From: Candidatus Thalassarchaeaceae archaeon
Lineage (GTDB): Archaea; Thermoplasmatota; Poseidoniia; Poseidoniales; Thalassarchaeaceae
DNA: 24,225 nt
Assembly (NCBI GenBank): GCA_030747475.1
Contig: JASLKO010000071.1
Span: 1-24,225, forward strand
Direction of reading: 5' to 3'
Below the pieces are notes generated by a model. That model saw nothing but the letters and a program-made list of their open reading frames with translations. It ran no database searches and was not told the origin of the DNA. Shown one piece after another: positions 1-7,571 of this stretch; position 1 is the first letter of the stretch; every line of letters starts with the position of its first letter. A program made the translations under genes and the position numbers.

Positions 1-1
1 T

Positions 2-913
2 GCGTCTGAACGAACAGGGTACCCTGTTCCCGCCTGTTGGACTGTAGCCGAGTCTGAAGACAACCCTGATTGGATTGCCGCAGAGAGAGTTTGCAAAACA
101 CTGGATTTGGAACACCATCAACATCTGCTTGAGGAAGATGCATTTACAAATTCTCTACCCAATTTGGCATGGCATGGTGAAGATCTTGACTTGACCGTTC
201 TATTTTTCCAACCATTATTCGCAAAAATGTCAGAATCGGTTTCCGTCGGTCTTTGTGGACAAGGTGCTGATGAACTACACGCAGGTTACCCACGTTACAG
301 AAATTTGTCTGCACATCGAGATGTCATTGAATCGAGGTTGCGAGCCTCAGAACATCCCTTTGCAACCCATCTTCTAGGCACTGACATCAATCTTGATGGC
401 TGGCGAGGGGCCCATCAACCAAATCAAGTATTTTCAGAATTACAAACCACTCTTGATTACGAAATTAATCATGGCCAGTTGACTAATTTCCAACTCCGTC
501 TTGTGGATAGGCATAGCATGGCACATGGTTTGGAAGTCCGAGTCCCGTTTCTTGGGAATTCGCATTTTGCTGCTGCTAGTCGATTGCCACTGGAGTGGAA
601 GTTGTCCCCACAAGTGGAGAAAATAGGATTGAGAGAAGCAGCAAAATTAACTCGATTGCCCACAGATATCATTCAACGGCCAAAATTGCCTGCAGGTCGT
701 GCGACTTCACCTACAATGATTGACAAGCTGCTCACTGAATTGAAAGGTCACGCAATCGAATATGCCAATGACATCCCATCAATTTCGGGTATGTTTCAAA
801 ACCAACCTGAAATTGCATTGGGTCTGAGGCTTTTCCGTTCCTTGCATATTGTCGATCGAGGGGTTGGACGACATGGTAAGGATTTGATGACACTGTTGGA
901 GGATGTGAATTGA
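2..913 (+). CDS. Asparagine-synthase-like ATP-dependent amidotransferase, synthetase domain (5' truncated by window edge)
   Basis: The reading frame is open from base 2 to the TGA at 911-913, so the gene begins before the window; a TTG at 107 is internal and not a credible start. About 303 residues of the C-terminal synthetase domain are visible. The clearest motif is CGQGADELHAGYPRY (bases 262-306), which matches the GxGADExxxGY signature of class B asparagine synthases. Further on, the segment around DRHSMAHGLEVRVPFL (bases 508-555) is the conserved region that lines the aspartate/AMP pocket in this family. The SGGxDS pyrophosphate loop and any glutaminase domain would lie upstream, so it cannot be told whether this is true AsnB or a relative that amidates or ligates another substrate. 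The next gene overlaps its stop codon by one base (TGATG), so the two are probably translationally coupled, which hints at a shared pathway with the glutamate-cysteine ligase. Confidence 0.85.
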   Translation, partial: ASERTGYPVPACWTVAESEDNPDWIAAERVCKTLDLEHHQHLLEEDAFTNSLPNLAWHGEDLDLTVLFFQPLFAKMSESVSVGLCGQGADELHAGYPRYRNLSAHRDVIESRLRASEHPFATHLLGTDINLDGWRGAHQPNQVFSELQTTLDYEINHGQLTNFQLRLVDRHSMAHGLEVRVPFLGNSHFAAASRLPLEWKLSPQVEKIGLREAAKLTRLPTDIIQRPKLPAGRATSPTMIDKLLTELKGHAIEYANDIPSISGMFQNQPEIALGLRLFRSLHIVDRGVGRHGKDLMTLLEDVN

Positions 914-2049
914 TGCAATACATTGGTCCTGATATTCTAGCCGAACTAGAGCAGAAAATCGTCGATAAAGAAGATGATTTGAAGCAATGGTTTGATCAGA
1001 AGAGGTCATCCTTGGAAATGCCAATTTACGGGTCTGTCGACATCCGAGATTCGAATTGGAAGGTGGCGGTTGTCGATGCAAATCAGTATCCTGCTGGTTT
1101 CAATAACCTCAAGGAAGGCGACATCGGCATCCATTTCCGTGAAGCGATTGGTGACCTGCGTCACATTCACATTTGGCCCGAAAACCATACTCGAAACCTG
1201 TCCTACCAATTACATCTCGAATCACTGTCTGAAATTCTGGAAAATGAGGGCTACGCCGTAACGATTGGTGTACTTGATCATGTCGAAGGCGAGGTTGTTT
1301 CAGTCAATGGTGCCGTTCCAGATTTGATTTTATTGAACAACGATTTGACCGATGGACCATTGGGTGAACTTGGTGTGCCTGTACGCCCCGTTCCAGAAAT
1401 GGGGTGGTATCGTCGGCGAAAATCTACACATTTTAGCGCTATTCAACCGTATGTCGATGAAGTGGCCTCAATTCTAGAAATTGATCCATGGCTTTTGTCT
1501 ACTCATTGGATTATCTCTGAAGACAAGTGTTTGGAAAAAGAAACATGTTTGACCTTACTGGCCGCTGAGGCCGACAATTGCTTGGCTTTCATTCAATCAA
1601 AATACGACGAATATGGGATTTCAGGAAAGCCCACACTTTTTGTAAAAAATGACAAGGGCACATTTGGATTAGGAATCATTGAGATTACATCGGGTGAAGA
1701 ATTATTGAATCTTTCAAACCGTAAAATGCGGAAGCTTACCTATGGTAAAGGTGGTGTTGAAGCCGAGAATTTCCTTTTGCAAGAAGGGGTGCCGAGCGGC
1801 CTTTCATGGGATGATATGATAGTTGAACCTGTGGCCTATTGTGCAAATGGTCGCGTGGGTGGGTGGTTTTACCGAGGGAATGCAAAGAAAGGAGAAATGT
1901 CGAATCTAAACAGTCCATCTTCGATTTTTATTAGTCCAAGTCAAATTGAAGATGAACGCATCATTTCAAGGCGAACACATTGGCATATGCTTGTCGCAGA
2001 AATTGCGATGCTAGGCATGGCTTACGAGATGAAGCATTCAATGGAATGA
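913..2049 (+). CDS. gshA: Glutamate-cysteine ligase, GshA family (Acidithiobacillus/proteobacterial type)
   Basis: This encodes 378 residues from the ATG at 913, which overlaps the upstream TGA; a TTG at 910 is a less likely start. The protein matches my knowledge of the GshA family (Pfam PF08886/TIGR02049), which makes gamma-glutamylcysteine from glutamate, cysteine and ATP. Supporting segments are VDANQYPAGFNNL (residues 54-66), KNDKGTFGLGI (245-255, an ATP-grasp-like glycine-rich loop), LQEGVPSG (289-296) and GRVGGWFYRGN (313-323). It has no export signal and should be cytosolic. This family is known mainly from bacteria and is unrelated to the GCS2-type enzyme of haloarchaea, so transfer from bacteria is possible. 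No glutathione synthetase gene is seen nearby; the product may be gamma-glutamylcysteine itself or the substrate of the overlapping asparagine-synthase-like enzyme (inference). It converges on the minus-strand respiratory operon with only 4 bases between the stop codons. Confidence 0.8.
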   Translation: MQYIGPDILAELEQKIVDKEDDLKQWFDQKRSSLEMPIYGSVDIRDSNWKVAVVDANQYPAGFNNLKEGDIGIHFREAIGDLRHIHIWPENHTRNLSYQLHLESLSEILENEGYAVTIGVLDHVEGEVVSVNGAVPDLILLNNDLTDGPLGELGVPVRPVPEMGWYRRRKSTHFSAIQPYVDEVASILEIDPWLLSTHWIISEDKCLEKETCLTLLAAEADNCLAFIQSKYDEYGISGKPTLFVKNDKGTFGLGIIEITSGEELLNLSNRKMRKLTYGKGGVEAENFLLQEGVPSGLSWDDMIVEPVAYCANGRVGGWFYRGNAKKGEMSNLNSPSSIFISPSQIEDERIISRRTHWHMLVAEIAMLGMAYEMKHSME

Positions 2050-2053
2050 CAAC

Positions 2054-2338
2054 TTATTCTTCCTCAGTACTCAACTCAGGGGGTTCATCCATGCCTCTGA
2101 TTTCAAAGTTTGAAGGGAACAAGGCAACCAATATTCCTGCAATTCCAGTCGCCAGTGCCTCCCAGAACATTTTGTAGACAATGGCCATTTCCAACGCGAT
2201 AACCATCAGAAGTAAACCGCCGATGTTGGAAATCCATACCAATCGTTTGAATGTTGAAAGTCCCACGCCTTTTGTTGTACCAGACATTGAATCTGGCCCA
2301 AACTCAGCGCCGAACCTGACTGGTTTTTTGTCTGCCAT
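2054..2338 (-). CDS. Small two-helix membrane protein, last gene of the respiratory operon
   Basis: This encodes 94 residues from the ATG at 2338. That start is chosen over an upstream extension to 2377 because a GAGG lies about 9 bases before it and the extension would reach the preceding gene's stop. The protein has a polar N-terminus, hydrophobic segments at about 33-51 and 58-75, and an acidic C-terminal tail. I do not recognise a family. It is the final gene after the ferredoxin (35-base gap) in the operon that encodes the cytochrome b/Rieske complex, so an accessory subunit or assembly factor is the simplest guess. The sequence alone gives no catalytic or cofactor-binding motif. Confidence 0.7.
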   Translation of the reverse strand: MADKKPVRFGAEFGPDSMSGTTKGVGLSTFKRLVWISNIGGLLLMVIALEMAIVYKMFWEALATGIAGILVALFPSNFEIRGMDEPPELSTEEE

Positions 2339-2373
2339 GCTGTGTCCCTCATGTAGGTGGTTCTCAATGGTTT

Positions 2374-2706
2374 TCAACGGTCAATCATAATGATGGCATC
2401 CGTGGGGCATGCCAAAACACAAAGTCGGCATCCTGTGCATGGGTCTCGCAGAACCTTTGCTTTACGATTGACATCTATATTCAAGATTGGACTCGCCAGT
2501 GGAGTGTCATATATTTCGATGGCATCATCATCACAAACAATGGTGCACTGGTCACAACCAATGCACATTTCTTCCTTTACGAAGGCAACAGTCCCAGGTC
2601 CACCCTTGACTTTAGCTCTGGCTTCTGTGCGCATAGAATTCAATGCAAGGCGTATTCTTGCAGCCTCGCCGAGCCGGCGAGCCTCCAATTCCTTGCGGGT
2701 GGTCAT
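2374..2706 (-). CDS. 2[4Fe-4S] ferredoxin-like protein
   Basis: This encodes about 110 residues from the ATG at 2706 (MTTRKEL...), which has AAGGTGG about 10 bases upstream; an in-frame ATG at 2727 would add seven residues. The N-terminal third is charged and helical. The C-terminal part holds two bacterial-type ferredoxin motifs: CIGCDQCTIVC and CTGCRLCVLACP, each CxxCxxCxxxC, expected to bind two [4Fe-4S] clusters. There is no signal peptide, so it should act in the cytoplasm. It lies two genes downstream of the cytochrome b-HdrD fusion in the same operon. That makes it a candidate soluble or peripheral electron carrier for the cytosolic iron-sulfur module of that fusion (inference). It could also be a permanent subunit of the complex. 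Confidence 0.88.
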   Translation of the reverse strand: MTTRKELEARRLGEAARIRLALNSMRTEARAKVKGGPGTVAFVKEEMCIGCDQCTIVCDDDAIEIYDTPLASPILNIDVNRKAKVLRDPCTGCRLCVLACPTDAIIMIDR

Positions 2707-2741
2707 GTTATGCCGGGCCACCTTCATATTCTCAAGGCTTA

Positions 2742-2990
2742 CTAAGCGAAGAAGCTCAACCACAGCGGATGTATCGATATTGCAACAGCTACAGCAAAGC
2801 CACACAGGGTTCCTTTGGCCATGTTTGGTCGATCATAGCCGAGTGCAATCAGAATGAGGAAAAAACCGATGATAAAATCACAGACCATCCCAATCCAGGC
2901 GGCCTTCCATGACATGCCAATCGCGACGACCATCGTTGCAATAGGTCCGATTAGGAAACCCGCAATCCAGTCGCGGTCAATATTGACCAA
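2742..2990 (-). CDS. Small three-helix membrane protein
   Basis: This encodes 82 residues from a TTG at 2990, five bases after the stop of the cytochrome b-HdrD fusion gene. No ATG gives a full-length product, and the next in-frame ATG would remove the first membrane segment. Hydrophobic segments lie at about 8-26, 31-51 and 58-78, with short charged loops (DRPNMAKG between the second and third). No family is recognised. Its position between the fusion gene and the ferredoxin, with a very short spacer, suggests a small subunit of the same membrane complex. The non-ATG start makes the exact N-terminus uncertain. Confidence 0.65.
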   Translation of the reverse strand: MVNIDRDWIAGFLIGPIATMVVAIGMSWKAAWIGMVCDFIIGFFLILIALGYDRPNMAKGTLCGFAVAVAISIHPLWLSFFA

Positions 2991-2995
2991 CTATC

Positions 2996-5809
2996 TCACG
3001 CCTGTTTCTTTGCATCAACTTGCCTAGCAAGGAATGATACAACATCGAGGATTTCGAAATCGTGCTTTGGATCACCTTCAAACTTGAGGCATTCAAAGTG
3101 AGTTACACACTTGGGGCAAGAAGTCAGCATGATATCTGCACCCGTTGCACGAACCTCGTCGAATCGTTGTACTCGGAGTGCACGACTATCTTCGTTACAT
3201 GACATCATACTAGATACACCACAACAGAGCGCATCTTCACCGTGGTGCTCCATCTCAACCAGATCGACGCCCTCAACCGCAGTGACCAGGTCACGCGGCT
3301 CGTCATAGATTTCCATTTGACGCCCGAGGCGGCAAGGGTCGTGATATGTCACAGTCACATCCTCTTCAGTTTTGAGATTCATATCAAATCCATTTTCTGT
3401 TAGGAATTCGGTCGTATGCATGACCTTGATGCCATCAAGTTCGTAATCCTTGGCAAATGTCTTGAAGCACTCAGCACAACTGGAGACCAAGGTGTCGATA
3501 CCGCTGGCTTGAATTTTCTTTTGGTTGTATGCCTTTAGTTTCTCAAAGACCTCATCCATGCCTTGCCATTTCTGATCGTGGCCACAACATTTGAGGAAAT
3601 CACGGCCCAAGTATGATACTTCTTTTTCCATTTCTTCAAACAGGGTGAACGCAGAGGTTGTTGCATCACCAAGATTCATTTCACCTTCATTGACATGACT
3701 GAAAATCATTTCTTGGTCGAGATAATCAACACACCCGGGGTAATACCCGATACTCGAGTCGATTGGGTAATCTTCGACTGGAATGAAATCAACATCTCGA
3801 CTCTCTTCTGCTTCAGCAGCGAGAACGGCTTGCAAAACGGTGTGGGGGATGTTGGATGCAGGTGGGCCGCCGACGATTAAGGCGCGTCGCATGTCCACAT
3901 ATGAGTCATAGTCCACCAATTGAGGGCATGCATTAGAACATGCAGAACAAGTCAGACATGAGTACATCGGAACCCCATCGTCCTCGTTATTCCACGAATT
4001 GTAAATGATGTTCAACTTGTCTCCTGCATTGAACAATCGAACCGGGCAAGCATCATCACAAAGGTCGCAACCGTAGCATTTGTTCATTTCATACTCGTAT
4101 CCACGTGCCATACTGCGCATGAGCATGAATACAACAGCACCAACTCCCAAGCATGGAACGAAGAGAGAATAGATGAGTTTTGCATCCAAACTCTTCGGAT
4201 TCTTGTGGTATGTTGGATTCTCCACTGTGTATTCTGAAAGGCTAGCAATGTCCAAGCCGATTCCCTGTAGGGTGAGATTAGCAGGATCATTTCGATCTAA
4301 TGCTTGTCCATTGTCTCCAATTAAAAGTGGTTGATAAGCAATTACATTGACTCCTGCAAAAACGGAGTATGATGAATTCAAACCAGTCCAGAGTGTCGTA
4401 AATGCAACGCCATAATCGCCGGGTTTGAGTTTCATCATGCTATTGGCACATTCTCCCTCATTTACGACATCACCAGATGAATCAGTCACCGTAAGGGTGC
4501 CTGAACCAGTGCCGACCCCCCATTCACTTGAACGTTCATTGCAAGCAAAATCAACATACACTGATTCTAGACCAAAATCTTCAATCTGCAGATTCCATGA
4601 ACCGGAGATTGGGATTTCACCATTTTCATCGTTGCCTGATTCAGTCCATTCCTGTGACAAGCCGTTTCGACCAGAGTTTGCCTCAGTGTGGCCATTGGCT
4701 CCACTGAAATCTATTAGTTCAGTTTGAACGGGTTGGTAAATTCCCCAATTTAAGAAATGGCCAGCAGTCACTAAACAGAAATCAGATCGACTATATGCGT
4801 CTTCGCCTTCGAATTTATCATTCTGCCAAGCCTTGTTGGCTATGCTTTCCTCATAGGTCAAACAATCATCTTCGATGACCTCCCAATGGTGTCCTTCGTT
4901 GATATCAACAAGGGTGTCGACGGGTTGTCCTCGAAGTTCTTCAAGCGCCGAGACATCTTCCATCGCACCCAATCCACCTTGGTCCCAAAACCCGTTTTCA
5001 TATACGGGCCAAGTTACCGTGCAAAGAATCACTGATACAATCAATGTCCCAATCGAAACTTGTTTCCCTAGTCCGGGTGTAGTCCTAGCCCCAATTGATT
5101 TGACCAAGAACCATCGGATCCCCATGTACAATGCAATCCATAAGAAAATACCAGTCAGTATCCATGGTACTGCGTTAAAGACATCGGCAAGCCATGGTTC
5201 ACGCGTTCCACAATTCAGCCCAGCATGGGAGTTTAACTGACAAAAATCAGTACGATTTTTCCCATATAGTTCGAGGAAAATATTGATTGAAAACACACTG
5301 ATGAACCATACGTGTGCCAGATAAATCGCCCCACCTGTTGCAAACCAAGGGTCTTCTACGCCACGCTTTGCTCGGCCACCCAAGAATGGCGGTAGGGTGA
5401 GAATCATGACCGGTAGTCCAGTGATGGCAGCGCCCCACCATGCTGCGTTCCAAGAAATAACGGGTTGTCCAAAGAAATCACCAATTGGCCCTGCCGGGAT
5501 ATCGAATTGTGGGAGATACTCGCCCCATCGAAGGTAACCATAACTGAACAACACATACCAATCTGGGAACACGAATCCAGCTTGGGCGTATGGGTCGGCT
5601 GCACCATGCAATGGTGGTGGGATTAGCCAGGAATAGAAACACAATACAGCAACCATTGCAGCGAGAATAATTGCATCTCGCAACACCTCATGTGGCCAAA
5701 ATGCATGTCCGGCAAACACACGTCGCCGCTCATTATCGGCAGACTGCAAACTTTCTTTTTCGCGAACGTAGGTGTCAGCAATGCGCCCTAGATTTTCAAT
5801 TAGTCCCAT
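2996..5809 (-). CDS. Cytochrome b C-terminal domain (subunit IV-like) fused to an HdrD/GlpC-type iron-sulfur CCG module
   Basis: This encodes 937 residues from the ATG at 5809, fixed by a perfect GGAGGTGA five bases upstream; a GTG at 5818 overlaps that site. Residues 40-145 and 158-270 resemble subunit IV of cytochrome b6f, the C-terminal half of cytochrome b. They include the Qo-site motif PDWY (82-85, a PEWY variant) and about five membrane helices. Residues ~270-545 form a large, probably extracytoplasmic insertion with beta-rich character. A helix at ~546-566 then leads to a cytosolic part: two [4Fe-4S] motifs (C578/C581/C584/C588 and C618/C621/C624/C628, each followed by Pro) and two complete CCG repeats (CCG 741-743 with CAEC 778-781; CCG 862-864 with CPKC 898-901). 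This arrangement matches HdrD, GlpC and related CCG proteins. Basic residues in the cytoplasmic loops agree with the topology. The cytochrome b N-terminal half is the gene just upstream. I know of no characterised enzyme with this fusion; the electron acceptor is unknown. Confidence 0.9.
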   Translation of the reverse strand: MGLIENLGRIADTYVREKESLQSADNERRRVFAGHAFWPHEVLRDAIILAAMVAVLCFYSWLIPPPLHGAADPYAQAGFVFPDWYVLFSYGYLRWGEYLPQFDIPAGPIGDFFGQPVISWNAAWWGAAITGLPVMILTLPPFLGGRAKRGVEDPWFATGGAIYLAHVWFISVFSINIFLELYGKNRTDFCQLNSHAGLNCGTREPWLADVFNAVPWILTGIFLWIALYMGIRWFLVKSIGARTTPGLGKQVSIGTLIVSVILCTVTWPVYENGFWDQGGLGAMEDVSALEELRGQPVDTLVDINEGHHWEVIEDDCLTYEESIANKAWQNDKFEGEDAYSRSDFCLVTAGHFLNWGIYQPVQTELIDFSGANGHTEANSGRNGLSQEWTESGNDENGEIPISGSWNLQIEDFGLESVYVDFACNERSSEWGVGTGSGTLTVTDSSGDVVNEGECANSMMKLKPGDYGVAFTTLWTGLNSSYSVFAGVNVIAYQPLLIGDNGQALDRNDPANLTLQGIGLDIASLSEYTVENPTYHKNPKSLDAKLIYSLFVPCLGVGAVVFMLMRSMARGYEYEMNKCYGCDLCDDACPVRLFNAGDKLNIIYNSWNNEDDGVPMYSCLTCSACSNACPQLVDYDSYVDMRRALIVGGPPASNIPHTVLQAVLAAEAEESRDVDFIPVEDYPIDSSIGYYPGCVDYLDQEMIFSHVNEGEMNLGDATTSAFTLFEEMEKEVSYLGRDFLKCCGHDQKWQGMDEVFEKLKAYNQKKIQASGIDTLVSSCAECFKTFAKDYELDGIKVMHTTEFLTENGFDMNLKTEEDVTVTYHDPCRLGRQMEIYDEPRDLVTAVEGVDLVEMEHHGEDALCCGVSSMMSCNEDSRALRVQRFDEVRATGADIMLTSCPKCVTHFECLKFEGDPKHDFEILDVVSFLARQVDAKKQA

Positions 5810-5814
5810 TTCCT

Positions 5815-5822
5815 TCACCTCC
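5815..5822 (-). promoter_or_regulatory. Consensus Shine-Dalgarno site for the cytochrome b-HdrD fusion
   Basis: The minus strand reads GGAGGTGA here, five bases before the ATG at 5809 and just after the TGA of the cytochrome b gene (5825-5827). It is complementary to the archaeal 16S rRNA 3' end, and it rules out the GTG at 5818, which lies inside the site. Confidence 0.85.
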
Positions 5823-5824
5823 GA

Positions 5825-6688
5825 TCAATGTGGCTCCGCGATGCCTTGTACCCAGACAATAAACAAGTGGACAATAATCAGTCCAGTGACAATAACAGGT
5901 AGAATAAATACGTGTAAGAAATACATTCGAGTTACGGTTTGGTAAGATAAACTGGTGCCTCCAAACATCGCACTGGCAACCCATGGTCCGATCAGTGGTG
6001 TACTGTTTGCCATGTTAATGCCAATTGTTGCAGCACCGAATGCCAAACTATCCCACGGCAATAGATAGCCTGAATATCCGAAGAAGATTGTAAAGAACAT
6101 CAAACCAACTCCAATTAGCCAATTCAACTCGCGTGGGTTTCGATATGCACCTGTGAAGTATACTCTACACATGTGTAAGAATACTGCTGCAACCATGAAA
6201 TGTGTCGTCCAATGGTGAATGGATCGAATAATGTAACCAAATGGCAATTGTGTCATGATGAATTCCATGCTGGAATAAGCAGGGGTGGGGTCACCTTCGC
6301 CGCCTGGGACGTAGTAGATGCCCAGTATGGTACCGGTGATGACCAAGATGATGAACGCAAGGAATGAGATGCCGCCTAAGCAGTACAGAGGGTACCAATA
6401 CCAAATGATGCGGAGCTTGTATTTTTCAGCGTGAGTCAGCGGCATTTGCCGATGCATGCTATGGTACGAATCACGTGACATCGCCCAGTAATCTTGAACT
6501 CGGAACCGTGTGTCCAACCAAGAGAATACCCAAAGGAAAGATTTCTCGACAAGGCCCAATTTACCAGTTGACTCAACAGCGCGCAAGATTTCCTTGCGTG
6601 GCATTTCTTCGTTTTCCTTACGGAGTGTGAAGGCAACGATGACCGAAATGACCGCAATAAATAGACCCAATAACCAAACTTGTAGCAT
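5825..6688 (-). CDS. Cytochrome b N-terminal half, b6-type (quinol oxidation complex)
   Basis: This encodes 287 residues from the ATG at 6688, supported by AGGTGA four bases upstream; an earlier ATG at 6718 lies inside the Rieske gene. The protein carries the two b hemes of a cytochrome bc/b6f-type complex. The heme ligands can be read as H158 and H172 in RSIHHW...FLHMCR, and H259 and H274 in YFLHVF...IIVHLF. The 14 and 15 residue separations match chloroplast cytochrome b6 rather than the mitochondrial type. PWDSLAFGA (211-219) matches the b6 segment near the Qo site. Helices are seen at about 3-21, 100-126, 160-180, 190-210 and 256-280. An N-terminal helix precedes the usual b6 start, an addition of about 60-90 residues. 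The C-terminal half of cytochrome b is encoded by the next gene as part of the HdrD-like fusion, so the cytochrome is split as in b6f. Confidence 0.93.
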   Translation of the reverse strand: MLQVWLLGLFIAVISVIVAFTLRKENEEMPRKEILRAVESTGKLGLVEKSFLWVFSWLDTRFRVQDYWAMSRDSYHSMHRQMPLTHAEKYKLRIIWYWYPLYCLGGISFLAFIILVITGTILGIYYVPGGEGDPTPAYSSMEFIMTQLPFGYIIRSIHHWTTHFMVAAVFLHMCRVYFTGAYRNPRELNWLIGVGLMFFTIFFGYSGYLLPWDSLAFGAATIGINMANSTPLIGPWVASAMFGGTSLSYQTVTRMYFLHVFILPVIVTGLIIVHLFIVWVQGIAEPH

Positions 6689-6692
6689 ATTT

Positions 6693-6698
6693 TCACCT
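6693..6698 (-). promoter_or_regulatory. Shine-Dalgarno site fixing the cytochrome b start
   Basis: AGGTGA on the minus strand overlaps the Rieske stop codon (6697-6699) and lies four bases before the ATG at 6688. It supports 6688 over 6718 as the cytochrome b start and suggests coupling of Rieske and cytochrome b translation. Confidence 0.8.
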
Positions 6699-7569
6699 AA
6701 TCGCAGAAAGTGTACCATTCCTGGTATGTGTCCAATCCTTCAATCACATCATCTGTGACAACAAAGGGAATCAGTGGCAGGCCCACTGGGGCGGGTCCAC
6801 CGGTTAGGCGGACACCAAAGTAGTCGAATGTTGAACCATTATTTCGATTGCGATTGCGATTCTTTTCAAGCATGGTAGGGTCGTATCTTGAAGAGTGGCA
6901 AATACAGAATAGTTTGTTGCCACCAGCATCGACGCCACCTGGTAGCCATGTGTCTGATGTGAAGTTGTTCGCCACCAATTGCCACCCTGGGATACAGCAC
7001 AAGTGCGGGCATCGACTGAATAACAGTAGGATGTTGTCATGGGGTTGGAGTGCAGTATCTGGGGATCCGTCCTCAAGTGTGACGTCAAAAATCTCCCTGC
7101 CGTGCCCGATGAACGTTCCAGCAGAATCATATCCCTCGCCATATTGAATCCGAGGGACCCCTTCTGCAGGGGGTTTTGACTCGTTTTCCTCATGGGGTAC
7201 GTAGACGATGTTGACTGGCATGCCACTCCAAACACCCTGTGCACCAGCCATGCCAGTCACGGAGTTTGCGGCTTCGGCCACCAAATCGGATTTCTTCATC
7301 ACTTGTTGGTGCATCGAGCCATACCATACAACATCCTCTTGTCCTTTTGGGACCCAATATTTGACGCCAGTATCCTCTCCCCCTGAACTTGCTTGCCCCA
7401 TCAGGAAGGATGCAAATCCAACCGCTCCAAGGCTGGCCATTGCAATCACTCCGCCGGCAGCATTGAATGTGTATTTCATAAATCGCCTTTTGTCAAGGGT
7501 AGTGGTCAAATTGTGCCCCTCGTCGGTTGTAGTTCCAGGTGGGGGTCGTAGTCTGAATTGTCTAGCCAT
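6697..7569 (-). CDS. Rieske [2Fe-2S] protein with Tat-type N-terminal anchor
   Basis: This encodes 290 residues from the ATG at 7569, preceded by GAGGTG at 7575-7580 with a five-base gap. The N-terminus has a twin-arginine-like motif (KRRFMK, 27-32) followed by a hydrophobic helix (~38-58), as expected for a Rieske subunit exported folded by Tat and kept as a membrane anchor. The cluster-binding boxes are CPHLCC (187-192) and CICHSS (222-227). By family rules C187, H189, C222 and H225 bind the cluster, and C192 with C224 form the disulfide. Box I has Cys at 191 where Gly is usual. Residues 80-180 form a long insertion before box I. A short NRNRNRNN run (about 238-244) follows box II and comes from a hexanucleotide repeat. 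It is the high-potential electron acceptor of the adjacent cytochrome b. Confidence 0.93.
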   Translation of the reverse strand: MARQFRLRPPPGTTTDEGHNLTTTLDKRRFMKYTFNAAGGVIAMASLGAVGFASFLMGQASSGGEDTGVKYWVPKGQEDVVWYGSMHQQVMKKSDLVAEAANSVTGMAGAQGVWSGMPVNIVYVPHEENESKPPAEGVPRIQYGEGYDSAGTFIGHGREIFDVTLEDGSPDTALQPHDNILLLFSRCPHLCCIPGWQLVANNFTSDTWLPGGVDAGGNKLFCICHSSRYDPTMLEKNRNRNRNNGSTFDYFGVRLTGGPAPVGLPLIPFVVTDDVIEGLDTYQEWYTFCD

Positions 7570-7571
7570 TT

